DNA from: Nakaseomyces glabratus
Lineage: Eukaryota > Ascomycota > Saccharomycetes > Saccharomycetales > Saccharomycetaceae
Direction of reading: 5' to 3'
DNA length: 64,000 bases
NCBI RefSeq assembly: GCF_010111755.1
Contig: NC_088954.1
Span: 496,001 to 560,000 of the forward strand
Shown: in pieces, positions 10,533-21,200 of the stretch
Position numbering within the stretch: the first letter of the stretch is position 1
How the letters are laid out: the number at the start of each line of letters is the position of its first letter
The notes under the pieces: model-generated
What the model was told of the DNA's origin: nothing
Databases searched by the model: none
Seen by the model: only the letters and a program-made list of their open reading frames with translations
Position numbers and translations under genes: made by a program

Positions 10533-11054
10533 AGAGGTTAAAAGAATCATAAAACCCATCGGTTCTTTCCACCTCACCCAATCTTTTCAACCGTTAATGG
10601 CAAGAGCATATTCCCTTAAGAAATACTATTTCTTTCACTTCTATTAAATCTCTGATGTTATTTATTCCTTTTTTTTTTTCTTGTTTTTAAACTCACCTAC
10701 AATTCTATTCTGTTATTATTCTCGATTGTGGAGGAACAGAAATGTCAAAGAAGGAACAAAGTATTTATTTATCAGCTTCTCTCTTTATTTGAGAGGGTTA
10801 CCCAAACCAAAGAGTCTTGATTTCAAAGTAAATAACAACAAGAGACTCGTCCTTTATTTCTTATAATTTTTTTTTCTATCTCAAATATTCAATATATATA
10901 AAAAGAATGACTATCACAGTATAACTTTACCTTTTAAAACTCCCCACTCCTCCCACAGAAAAGACTAGTCTGTATACATTAGACAGTGTTATAAGAACAA
11001 CATGACAAGATGACAAGATACGAGGTTACAAGTGCCAAATACTTTGTGACTGGA

Positions 11055-11088
11055 ACACCCAGACACACTACCACAACACCCAGACACA
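11055..11088. promoter_or_regulatory. Pair of Rap1-like sites 21 bp apart
   Basis: ACACCCAGACACA occurs at 11055-11067 and again at 11076-11088. Each matches the core of the Rap1 consensus ACACCCRYACAY closely, and two-turn spacing is typical of ribosomal-protein promoters. The distance to the RPL29 start codon (about 885 bp) is long, so assignment to RPL29 is tentative. Confidence 0.5.
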
Positions 11089-11774
11089 CAAAACGTTAGC
11101 AAGCTACGAAACAAAACAAATTTTCCCACTTTTGTAGTCATAAATAGTCATAAAATCTACTAAGAAACACACGCACACCTCGGAAAAAACAGAAGTCAGC
11201 TGCCCCCCTCCAACGCAAAACAGAAGATGCTAATCATCTAAAACGTATATCATGCCTTTCAACATGTGACCACTCGCACATATCCCCATATCATATGCAC
11301 CAGCATACGGGGTCCTCTCTCCCTCTCCCTCTCCCCCCAGTGATTTTACCGTCTTCAACTCACTTTTGTACTGCACCTTCTGTGGAACCCACTTGCAAGA
11401 ATACTTCCCGTCATTGGTAGTACTTCTCTCTTCTTTAGAGTTCTACTAGCATAACTAAGTCGCCCCATAAGCTGGCAGAAAAAGTGAAAAAAAAAATTTT
11501 TTTTGCAACTTTTTTCAGTCCGGGTTACTTTGTCTTGTGTTGCGTGATTAGCATCAAGATTGTCTTTGAACAGCAAGCACACACACACAAGCCATTACGG
11601 GAACAGCTTCTATTGCAACTTTTTGGCCAAACTTGCGCAACCTTCCATCGCTCTCACACTGTAATGTTTTACTTTCTGACCAGATTAACCGACATATATA
11701 ATGAAATAGGTTTGTAAAGTGTATACTGTAAACTTGATCAATAAGACCTCCGTGACACCTATAACTCATAGAAC

Positions 11775-11914
11775 GTACGTATAGAGTACCCCTCTCCCCA
11801 CCCATTTTCTGGAGAACGGTTGACTTTTTTTGCGAAGTTGGAATAGTATATCTTACCTACATTTGCATCCAACCCTTGACAAGTGCATATTACTAACTAG
11901 TTGTTGTGCCCCAG
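11775..11914 (+). other. RPL29: Probable 5'-UTR intron of RPL29
   Basis: A perfect branch-point TACTAAC at 11891-11897 is followed 17 nt later by CCCCAG (ending 11914). The best upstream donor is GTACGT at 11775-11780, a rarer but used yeast donor. TATATAA at about 11695-11701 would place the transcription start shortly before this donor. The coding sequence starts at 11973, so the intron would be entirely in the 5' UTR. Confidence 0.5.
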
Positions 11915-11972
11915 ACGGAAAATATTAATTTTAACCCGTGGAACTGAAACATTTGAACAGAAATTTGAAAAA

Positions 11973-12152
11973 ATGGCTAAGTCTAAGAACCATACCGCTC
12001 ACAACCAAACCAGAAAGGCCCACAGAAACGGTATCAAGAAGCCAAAGACCTACAAGTACCCATCTTTGAAGGGTGTTGACCCAAAGTTCAGAAGAAACCA
12101 CAGACACGCTCTACGTGGTACTGCTAAGACTTTGGCTGCCGCTAAGAAATAA
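11973..12152 (+). CDS. RPL29: 60S ribosomal protein L29 (eL29)
   Basis: 59 codons from the ATG at 11973, after AAAA context. The sequence starts [20 protein letters not shown] and ends LAAAKK, matching the S. cerevisiae protein over its full 59 residues with only a few substitutions. Very basic; it binds 25S rRNA near the subunit interface. Codon choice is strongly biased (AAG, AGA, GGT), as expected for a highly expressed gene. It sits in the PHO4-QCR6-RPL29-RRT5 order of chromosome VI. Confidence 0.99.
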   Translation: MAKSKNHTAHNQTRKAHRNGIKKPKTYKYPSLKGVDPKFRRNHRHALRGTAKTLAAAKK

Positions 12153-12735
12153 ATATAAAGAGAACTAAGAATCCAAGGAGTTAAAAGCCCCCTTTAGTTT
12201 TTTCTTTCAAACAATTTACATTTATTTCTCTTCTACATATTATAATATATTAAAAGAAACTTTCCAAAAAAAATACTGAACCTGATCCTTCACACAGGCT
12301 ATTGCCTTTTCCTAAAAAAAGGAAGGCCTCTGCACTGATAATATGCTTGAAAAGCCTCATTGTGATACTGACTCATATATACATAGATTATATCTGTATG
12401 TGCGCACCCTCATCGCTGTACTAAACCAGACATGCGTATGCGTATGCGTATGCGTATGCAGAAGTCTGCGCGTGACGGGCCAATATTGTCGTGCTGTACG
12501 TGAGGCGTGACTTTACCCGGTTATTAATCACCTGTCCCAATTCCATCTTTTGTGTCTCGGCGGCTATCTCCAGCTGAAAAGTAGCAAAACACAAAATGCA
12601 TAGAAACTGGAGGGCACGGCAAGCGCCTACTAAATTACACCAAGATAGTACTAACAGGCGCTTGAAGAGCATATAGAGTTTTAATACCGTTTGCGGTAGG
12701 GGGTGGTACATAATACTAGTACAGCACACAGAAAC
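12153..12735. other. RPL29-RRT5 intergenic region
   Basis: 580 bp with RPL29 3' sequences, a TATGCG hexanucleotide repeat, an 8-bp inverted repeat AAGCGCCT (12621-12628) / AGGCGCTT (12656-12663), and a lone TACTAAC at 12649-12655. No gene seen. Confidence 0.55.
12432..12458. repeat. Hexanucleotide repeat ATGCGT, about 4.5 copies
   Basis: Uninterrupted ATGCGT units upstream of RRT5; each copy holds a TATGCG core. Probably length-polymorphic between strains. Confidence 0.9.
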
Positions 12736-14067
12736 ATGTCAGTCTCTAGAATTTATATTGCGAACGTTTCGTATTCATCGAGTGAGGAGGATCTCAGGGA
12801 GTTCTTGAAAGACTTTAACTTCTCCTCTGTGCTGATTCCCTGTCACACAGTGCGGCGGTTTAGAAGGAACGAGGCCAGGTCGTTTGGTATCGCTTATGTA
12901 GACTTCACGTCGAGCGAGGAGGCGGTAAGGGCCGTGGAGGAATTGAACGGTAAGGAGTTCGGCGGACGCGTGTTGAGGGTAAGGACACATAACCCTTACC
13001 AACCACCAAAACCGATCAAGGAGAGGTTTGGCACTAAGCTACAACAATTGAAGAAGTTTGCCAAATATGAGGATACAGCGGCATCAGGTGAGAGAGCGCC
13101 AACCGACGCGCAGGATCATCCTGACCAACCGCAAGAAGGACATATGAGTCCAGATGTTGTTCTGGTCAATGGAACTACAGATGAGGAACAACAACTTGCC
13201 AATGTTATAAACGATCCGGTTACCAACGCGGACGCGCCAGGCACAGAACAGAATATTTCGAAGGAGAAAGCTATCTCAGAGGACACCGTGTATTGTGCAT
13301 TTTTGCCAAAGGAAACCACAGACAATGACCTGAGAAACTATTTCACTGATTATGGATCCCGAGAGATTTGGATCTTCAGAACCAAAAATGTTAGCAACAG
13401 CCGTTTCCGCTTCCGTAACAGGAACCATACAGCGGCTTTGGTTACTTTATCCACAGAATTACCATTGAATAAAGTTATTGAAGAGCTACTGGGGAAGAAA
13501 CTACTGGGTACCAAAATCTCAATCAAACCAGCTTACATCTACAAGATAAACGAAGTTAAAAAAATTGCAGAACAATCCCATATGCTTGCCACAGAGTATC
13601 GCCATCAAAATGGTAACAGTGATGTAGTTATAGGCACACCTAACGAGGCCCTGCTAAATAGTACACAGGTAGCTTCCCAAATCATTGGCTCAAATCCAGA
13701 AATTGAAGTTTCTAATCAAAATTCATCATCCATTGCCAATGTCGCAGAAACTAATGGGAATGTTGGGGATACTCCAATTACAAAACTAGACTCCAGAAAT
13801 AACATAAAAATAGTTAATATAGGTAATCCACAAGATAAGACAAAAAAAAATCAACCAAATGACAACAAGGAATTGAACAAAATAGATTTAGAAACCAAGA
13901 ATGATTCTTTACATTTGGAGAGTATCTGTGATCCGATAATTTCAATTGACATGAGCGGCATGACTAAACAAAGTGTAGGTTCCAACAAGAAGAAAAACAA
14001 AAAGAAAAAATCTGCCAGGGGAAAAGAAGTTAGAAAACTATCTGTTTCAAACACAACTACCCAATAG
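12736..14067 (+). CDS. RRT5: Two-RRM RNA-binding protein, RRT5-type
   Basis: 443 codons from the ATG at 12736 (context GAAACATG); the frame extends upstream only through a GTG, behind an in-frame stop at 12697. RRM1 spans about residues 4-90: RNP2-like IYIANVSY, RNP1-like RSFGIAYVDF and the RRT5 signature SSVLIPCHTVRRF. RRM2 spans about 180-270 (DTVYCAFLPKETTDNDL, then IWIFRTKN and HTAALVTL). The remainder is a polar Asn-rich tail ending in Lys-rich NKKKNKKKKSARGKEVRK. S. cerevisiae Rrt5 is 289 residues; this is longer mainly at the C-terminus. Position between RPL29 and SMC2 agrees. Its molecular role is poorly known; the basic tail suggests nucleic-acid or nuclear association. Confidence 0.85.
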   Translation: MSVSRIYIANVSYSSSEEDLREFLKDFNFSSVLIPCHTVRRFRRNEARSFGIAYVDFTSSEEAVRAVEELNGKEFGGRVLRVRTHNPYQPPKPIKERFGTKLQQLKKFAKYEDTAASGERAPTDAQDHPDQPQEGHMSPDVVLVNGTTDEEQQLANVINDPVTNADAPGTEQNISKEKAISEDTVYCAFLPKETTDNDLRNYFTDYGSREIWIFRTKNVSNSRFRFRNRNHTAALVTLSTELPLNKVIEELLGKKLLGTKISIKPAYIYKINEVKKIAEQSHMLATEYRHQNGNSDVVIGTPNEALLNSTQVASQIIGSNPEIEVSNQNSSSIANVAETNGNVGDTPITKLDSRNNIKIVNIGNPQDKTKKNQPNDNKELNKIDLETKNDSLHLESICDPIISIDMSGMTKQSVGSNKKKNKKKKSARGKEVRKLSVSNTTTQ

Positions 14068-14587
14068 TAATTAGTTCTACAAATGAAACCAAAATTTCCC
14101 TTTTTTTAAATGGCATTGAATCATCAGGAATTTGCGAGATGTCGTCAAACTAGAAAGCGAGAAAAATCACTAAAAATAATATAATCGCGCCAGCTATCAA
14201 GTATTAACTTAAAAAAAAAACTTTATTTTCGTATTTGTACCACTATTTAAAACTGCTTTGCCTAATTGTCATTGCCTAATTGTGATTAGCAAATTGGTGA
14301 GAGCTAGTATTACACTAGCTCACATTACATCACTAAATACGTTATATAAAACCAACTGATCCCATCGCTCGGATCATTTTCCTTTTTGTTTACATTTCGG
14401 ATTCATAAGAGATGAGCTAGGCGATCCGCCATATTATAAAATCAATTTAGAACTCAGTATCATTCTGATCAAAGACTAACAAATCTGTACGTTTATTTTA
14501 AGCTGCCGTCACGTATCTGTCACTGATTTAGTTATTCCCTAGTGGTAGCAGTTGGTATTCTTCTTCCCACTTTGACTAGAACCTGCA
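14068..14587. other. RRT5-SMC2 intergenic region
   Basis: 520 bp, AT-rich. It contains an imperfect tandem repeat around TTGCCTAATTGT (14258-14283) and an 8-bp inverted repeat GAGCTAGT (14301-14308) / ACTAGCTC (14314-14321). S. cerevisiae has RPL2A at this position; there is no trace of it here. Confidence 0.6.
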
Positions 14588-17500
14588 ATGAAAGTGGAAG
14601 AGCTAATTATCGATGGTTTTAAGTCATACGCCACCAGAACTGTGATATCTGATTGGGATCCACAGTTCAATGCTATTACAGGTCTTAACGGTTCTGGTAA
14701 ATCAAATATTCTGGATGCAATATGTTTTGTGCTAGGTATATCTTCGATGGCAACTGTTAGAGCATCGAATCTACAGGATCTGATCTACAAGAGGGGCCAA
14801 GCCGGTGTAACGAAAGCTAGTGTTACCATAGTGTTTGATAATACGGATAAATCTAATACCCCAATTGGGTTTTCCGAGTACCCTAAAATATCAGTCACGC
14901 GTCAAATAGTTCTAGGTGGCACATCGAAATACCTGATCAATGGTCACAGAGCTCCACAGCAATCTGTCCTGCAGCTTTTCCAGTCCGTGCAACTAAATAT
15001 CAATAACCCAAATTTCTTAATTATGCAAGGTAAAATTACGAAGATATTGAATATGAAGCCCTCAGAAATACTTTCACTGATCGAAGAAGCCGCTGGTACC
15101 AAAATGTTCGAGGATAGGAAAGAAAAAGCGGAAAGGACAATGCAAAAAAAAGAAACTAAGCTACAAGAAAACAGGACACTTTTAAAAGAAGAAATCGATC
15201 CACAATTGGAAAAACTGCGCAATGAGAAGAGATTATTCCTCGAATTCCAAACTATTCAGGCGGATCTGGAAACAACCGAGAAAGTCGTCATTGCAACAGA
15301 CTACCAAAAAATGTTGAATTCAAGGGACTCAATTAAAACTGTTCTAGAAACTAGTAATTCCAAGATGGACGAGCTACAAAAGAAAATAGATCTTGTCAAT
15401 AGGGAGATTTCTAATCTCAACGAAGATTTGCAACAAACCATGAAGCAAAAGAAAAAAGAACTAGAAAATGATACAAATATAAAAGCTATGGAGAGTAAAG
15501 AAGATAAACTACTGAGCGAAATTGCTAAATTAAAGGCAAACCTTAAAATCAACGGTGATAATATCTTGGATGGTAAGCAGAAGCAAAAACGTCTCACAGT
15601 TAAAATTGAGAAATCCAAGCAACTTCTAGATAGTAAATCACAACTCCTAGAAGACTCAAAATCTAAATCAAGAAACTGTGAAGCCGATCTGACAAGATTA
15701 AACTCAATTTTCAAACAGAAGGAGGAGCTATTGTCGGTGCTTTCAACTGGTATTTCTTCCACTGGTGGAACAGAAGGTGGTTATGAAGCACAGATCTCAA
15801 GCGTTAATGACAAAATAAACGATAACAGCATTGAAATAGAAAAAAATAAAATGAAAATTGAACTTTTGAAAAAGGAGTTTATGGAGAATGAAGAGAAAAT
15901 TGGAAAATCTCAATTACAGGTAGAAACTCACATGAAAGAAAGGAAGCAACTAACAGAAATTTGCAAGAAGCTGGAAGAAGACATATTCTCTCATGGATTT
16001 AGACCAGAAGCATTCAAGGAACTAAAAAATCGGGAATACGAACTTGATCAAGCCATTTACAAAACAAACAGAGATTGTGAAGGTCTAAGAAGGAGAGTAG
16101 CTGGAATTGAGTTTCAATATAGTAAACCATTTGAGAGTTTTGACCCTAATTCCGTCAAAGGTGTTACCGCCGAACTATTTAGTATACCAGAACAAAATAT
16201 GAAGTACGTTATTGGCCTACAAATTTGTGCTGGTGGCAGACTTTACAATGTTATTGTGGATAATGAGAAAACTGGCTCAGCATTGCTTCAAAAAGGTAGA
16301 CTACGCAAGAGGGTTACAATTATTCCTTTGGATAAGGTTATTTCCAGACCATTGAATCAAAATAAGCTTAAACTTGCCAAACAATTAGCACCAGGTAAAG
16401 TGGAACTTGCTCTAAACCTTATTGGCTATAGTGATGAAGTTGTTAAAGCAATGGAGTTTATATTTGGTAATAGTTTGATATGTGATGATGCAGAAACAGC
16501 AAAGAAGATAACATTTAATCCGGGTATAAGGACGAGAAGCATAACCTTGGAAGGTGATATTTACGATCCCGAGGGGACACTCTCAGGTGGTACAAGAAAT
16601 AATACAAATACACTTCTAGTAGATATACAGCAGTACAATACCTTAAAAAAGGAACTACTAGCAATGAATGAAGAGAAGCAAAATATTCATAAACAATTAA
16701 AGATTCTTGAAGCGAAATCAAATGAAACATCAAACTTGCAAAAAGAACTGAGTCTGAAGAAACATCGATTAGATATCTTGGAGCGTACTATGAATTCGGA
16801 GCCCTCTTTGATGATGCAAAACAGAAATGGAGAAATAGAAAATGAAGTCAAAACTCTTGAAGACTCAACGAAGCAAAAAATGCTAGAAAACAGCAGCCTC
16901 GAAGCCGAAATAGAAAAATTACGGAAAGACATGGTAGACTTTTCCAAAAATAAAGGTGCTAAGTTGAAAGAACTCAAAGCTGAAGTACATGAACTAAATG
17001 AGCAAATAAAAGACCTAGAATCAGAATCAGAAAAACTAAATGATACATATGAAAAAATCAAGGTTGAAACTGAGCAGATCGCAAATGAGATTGATACAGA
17101 TACAAAATCATTGGATTCAACTGTACAAGATATCGAGAAAAAGTTGGAAGAAGAGATTAAAATAAATAAAATGCTGAAGACCAGTGAGGAGGAACTCATG
17201 TCGGTTCAGAACGATCTTAATGTTGAAAGAAAAAGGATCTCGAATATAGATGATGAACTTGAAGAGCTTGAGCGAACTATAAAACAAAAGGAGGAAAGTA
17301 AAAATACCTATGAACTGGAACTGAAACAGTTACACCATGATCTAAGTAAATATAAAAACAGCACTGATGGTATTGAGAAGGCCTTGAATGATATTCAAGA
17401 AGAGCATGAATGGGTCACGGATGAAATGCTTGTAAGAAGTATATGTGAGCAGAATGCTGGCGTTAATGTCAATGAATACCGTCATCGAATGGAACAACTA

Positions 17501-18100
17501 CAAAAAAACTTTGACGAATTGAGAAGAAAAGTCAATCCTAATATTATGAACATGATAGAAAGTGTTGAAAAGAAAGGTGAAGCTCTGAAAACTATGATTC
17601 GCACCATTGAAAAGGATAAAAAGAAAATTGAGGACACCATTTCGAAATTAAACGAATACAAAAAGGAAACTCTAGTTAAAACCTGGAAGAAAGTTACTAA
17701 AGATTTTGGTAATATTTTTTGTGATTTACTTCCAAATTCATCTGCTAAACTAGTACCTTGCGAAGGAAAAGATATTACAGAAGGTTTGGAGGTCAAAGTC
17801 AAATTAGGTAATCTATGGAAGGAAAGCCTGGTCGAACTATCTGGTGGCCAAAGATCGCTAATTGCGCTATCGCTGATCATGGCTCTTCTTCAGTTCAGAC
17901 CCGCACCTATGTATATTTTGGATGAAGTAGACGCTGCGTTAGATTTAAGTCACACACAAAATATAGGTCATTTGATTAAAACTAGATTCAAGGGGTCACA
18001 ATTTATTGTAGTTTCATTAAAGGAAGGTATGTTCACAAACGCAAATAGAGTTTTTCGAACCAGGTTCCAGGATGGTACCTCCGTTGTTAGTATAATGTAG
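14588..18100 (+). CDS. SMC2: Condensin subunit SMC2
   Basis: 1170 residues, the same length as S. cerevisiae Smc2. The N-terminal head has Walker A GLNGSGKSNILDAI at about residues 32-45. Long coiled coils follow (about 165-505 and 670-1020), separated by the hinge (about 520-665, with GLQICAGGRLYNVIVDNEKT). The C-terminal head has the ABC signature LSGGQRSLIALSLI and Walker B MYILDEVDAALD at about 1080-1130. It pairs with Smc4 in condensin to compact and resolve chromosomes in mitosis. Start chosen at MKVEELIIDGFKSY, the conserved SMC beginning. Convergent with MET10, separated by 141 bp. Confidence 0.99.
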   Translation: MKVEELIIDGFKSYATRTVISDWDPQFNAITGLNGSGKSNILDAICFVLGISSMATVRASNLQDLIYKRGQAGVTKASVTIVFDNTDKSNTPIGFSEYPKISVTRQIVLGGTSKYLINGHRAPQQSVLQLFQSVQLNINNPNFLIMQGKITKILNMKPSEILSLIEEAAGTKMFEDRKEKAERTMQKKETKLQENRTLLKEEIDPQLEKLRNEKRLFLEFQTIQADLETTEKVVIATDYQKMLNSRDSIKTVLETSNSKMDELQKKIDLVNREISNLNEDLQQTMKQKKKELENDTNIKAMESKEDKLLSEIAKLKANLKINGDNILDGKQKQKRLTVKIEKSKQLLDSKSQLLEDSKSKSRNCEADLTRLNSIFKQKEELLSVLSTGISSTGGTEGGYEAQISSVNDKINDNSIEIEKNKMKIELLKKEFMENEEKIGKSQLQVETHMKERKQLTEICKKLEEDIFSHGFRPEAFKELKNREYELDQAIYKTNRDCEGLRRRVAGIEFQYSKPFESFDPNSVKGVTAELFSIPEQNMKYVIGLQICAGGRLYNVIVDNEKTGSALLQKGRLRKRVTIIPLDKVISRPLNQNKLKLAKQLAPGKVELALNLIGYSDEVVKAMEFIFGNSLICDDAETAKKITFNPGIRTRSITLEGDIYDPEGTLSGGTRNNTNTLLVDIQQYNTLKKELLAMNEEKQNIHKQLKILEAKSNETSNLQKELSLKKHRLDILERTMNSEPSLMMQNRNGEIENEVKTLEDSTKQKMLENSSLEAEIEKLRKDMVDFSKNKGAKLKELKAEVHELNEQIKDLESESEKLNDTYEKIKVETEQIANEIDTDTKSLDSTVQDIEKKLEEEIKINKMLKTSEEELMSVQNDLNVERKRISNIDDELEELERTIKQKEESKNTYELELKQLHHDLSKYKNSTDGIEKALNDIQEEHEWVTDEMLVRSICEQNAGVNVNEYRHRMEQLQKNFDELRRKVNPNIMNMIESVEKKGEALKTMIRTIEKDKKKIEDTISKLNEYKKETLVKTWKKVTKDFGNIFCDLLPNSSAKLVPCEGKDITEGLEVKVKLGNLWKESLVELSGGQRSLIALSLIMALLQFRPAPMYILDEVDAALDLSHTQNIGHLIKTRFKGSQFIVVSLKEGMFTNANRVFRTRFQDGTSVVSIM

Positions 18101-18241
18101 AGCATTGTTTAAAAATAGATCAATTAGACTAATTAGCTTCATATTATTCAAAATTCGAAAATTCAAATCTCAAAAAAAACAGAAATGCTATATTTCTCTT
18201 AAATGAAACAAGTATATAAATAGTTATATCAAATTTATCAA

Positions 18242-21200
18242 CTAATAGACTTCCAAGATATATCTGGAAGATTCCTTCAGTTCCTCGATGATGTCGCCTA
18301 GGTTAACCTTCAAACCCTTCTCACCAGCATCAGCCGCATAAATATCTTGCAAAGCTTGAGTAATATCAGGAACTGGCCAAGTTGGACCACACAAGTAGAA
18401 CGCACCTTCCTTATCAACCATAGCAGACTTCAACGCAGGTAAACTTTCTCTGATACGATCCTGAATATAAATTTTTTGAGGTTGATCTCTCGAAAAGGCA
18501 GCACCAATATGAGTAATGATACCAGCGTCTTTGTAAGCTTCCCATAACTCACCATATAGATATTCTTCTCTTTTATGTCTGGAGCCCAAGAATAGATAAA
18601 CTTCACCAATTTCCTCACCTTGTTCCTTCTGCCACAATTTCTCCTCAACAATGGCCTTGAATGGTGCCAAACCAGTACCCAAACCACTCATGATAACTGG
18701 CTGCTTTGGTGAAGGTGGCAACTTCATGACAGAAGGTTTGACGCTTACGACCAATTCTGAGCCAACAGAAAGTTCAGAGATATACTTAGAAGCTTGACCG
18801 AATCTCTTTCTACCCTTGTTGTCAATCCAGTCGACAACAACGATCAGCAAATGAACTTCATTAGGATGAACCTTTTGAGATGAGGCAATAGAGTATTCTC
18901 TTCTCTTCAAAGGTGAAATAATGGTAACCAATTCTTCCAATGGTGGCCTAGCAGAAGGATACAATTCAAAGATATCAGCGTAAGTGTAGTATTCAACATC
19001 CTGGTACTTCTTAAGCTCAACTGCACCAGCTGGTGTGACCAACTTTTGAAGCTTCTTCTTTTCTTCTTCGTCAGTGGCATATTCAACCAATGCTTCGTAA
19101 AATCTCTTTGGTGGCTTACCAAAGATATCTAGCTTATCAATGAAAGCATGTAGAACAGAACTTGCTTCTAATTTACCGTTGTTGTCCTTATTAGGAACGA
19201 AGACAATATCGGTTTCATCCAGACCGTAGGATTTCAAGAACTCTCTTACTTGTTCTTCATTATTTCTAGCATGGATACCAAGTGCTTCACCAATATCGTA
19301 TTTCAAACCAGTACCCGAAATGTCAAACTCGATATGGAAGATGTATCTGTCATAGTCTTCTGGAGTAACACGTCTGTTTTCCTTAACCTTGACAACAAAA
19401 TTCTTGACTGGCAAGTCCGGTCTCAACTCCTCAGTGGTTTCATAAGCTTCCTTAAAGGCCAAAGCTTTAGCAATACTTGATTTCGAGTTAACTTCTGCTT
19501 CTGGGTATAGCTTTTGGGAAGATTGGCTTACATTAAATGAAGTTTCAATTGGGAAGATTGGCAACTCTCTAATTTCATCTTCCTCTTCCTCATCCGTTTC
19601 TGCTTTTTCTTCAACTGGCTCTTCGAGCTTGGCAAAGTCAGGATATAAATCAGTAGAAATTACCTTCACACTGGATTCAACGCCCTTTAGGATTTGGTCA
19701 GCAAACTCAGGAGCAGTTGTCTTATCCTCAGCACTCGCAGAATTCCAAACATCTTGGATATGCTGTTCTAGTCCACGTTTGGTGGTCAAGTTCCAGACCA
19801 GTGCTTGAATGATGTAACCAATGAATCTCTCAGATTCGATTGCAGTCTTATCGACAACGTACAAGTTTATATTTCTTTCAGCGACAGCGTTTAAGAAGTG
19901 GACTGGGAACTTTAGGTTTTCAGTGTATGACTCAACCTGAGATAGATCAACATCTTTAGTAGACTTTGAAGTTGCTACAACTAGTACACCCCCTTTCTTG
20001 ATTGTAGCGATGATGTTGAAGTGGTTCAGCAATGCACTGTCTTCAACAATGGAGACATCAGCTGCATCAATGTTAGATAGAATAGCAGTCTCATGGTCTG
20101 AGTTGACCAGTTGGGCCTGGTAAGTGCCAGCATTGTTAATGTTGTCGTACTTTGATCTGAAAGAGATGTGACTACCAGAGGTGAACGAGAAGGATAATGC
20201 CAGCTTTGAGGCCAGGTCGATGTTGATCGACTTATCGGAAGCCCAGTAGATGAAAGACTTACTTGTTCCCTTAGAGTCTTCGCCGATGCTGATCGTGTCC
20301 ACAGGGCTGAAAGTCTCGATGATCTGTTTGATGGCAGCTGGAGACCAAACAAAATCAGGCTTGTACAAGTACTCAGAGACTTGGATATCTCTACGGTTGG
20401 AGTAGAACAAAGCAGCCGAGACCCTTGACTTCAGTAGAGAGGACGAGTCACCGGTCAAGGATTGGCCGATGACTACGATTTTCTTAGCGGTCTTTGGAAT
20501 GACTGCAGTGAACTTCTCGACGTTGAAAGGCAAAGGTACTCTCACTGCGATAACACCCACATTTGATTGGAAGGAGTTCTTAACTGCGTCAATGAACAGT
20601 TCAGATTCCAATGAACCGTGAGTAACGTAGATAACCTCCGCAGACTCGACATTTTGGGTCTGGAAATTGTGAATTTTCAACCCAGAGACCTCGTTAAACT
20701 TACCGAGCACATCTTCAAATGAGTTTGAGTCGATGGAAGGCAGCAGTTTCTCCAATTTCTTGATGATGTCGGCCTGTTTGTCGAAATCCAAAGCTGGAAC
20801 CACACCGATGGCTCTAGAGTAGTTGAGACCGTCGAAAAGGTGCACAGCACCGCGAGCCTTAGCAAACTTAGACACAGCCACGGTCAGCAAAGTGGTTGCT
20901 GCAACTTCTTTGGTCGAGACTGGCGTCACTACACCATACCCAAGCTTCGCAGCGCTATCGAGAGCAGTGACATAGTCGTTAGTCACGGCACCTGACTCAG
21001 AGTCATAGCCCAGAGCACCGACGTTCAACACCACTCTGCTGTCGCCAGCCTGGGCCAGCGCACGGTGGAAGTATGGCAGCGAGTAAGATGGCGCGATTAT
21101 ACCGACTAAGCCGGCTCTGCCAGCTTTACCGCTGGCGTAGCCCAGCGGTGTGGCACCGGCACCGGCACGCACATCCAGTTGGCGTATGTGAGCCTTCTCA

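Larger units (their letters stand above)
10533..11972. other. QCR6-RPL29 intergenic region
   Basis: 1.4 kb holding the 3' end of QCR6, a pyrimidine tract (CTCTCCCTCTCCCTCTCCCC near 11318), an A9T9 run near 11488, a CA repeat near 11578, two Rap1-like sites and the probable RPL29 core promoter and 5'-UTR intron. No protein gene is convincing. Confidence 0.6.
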
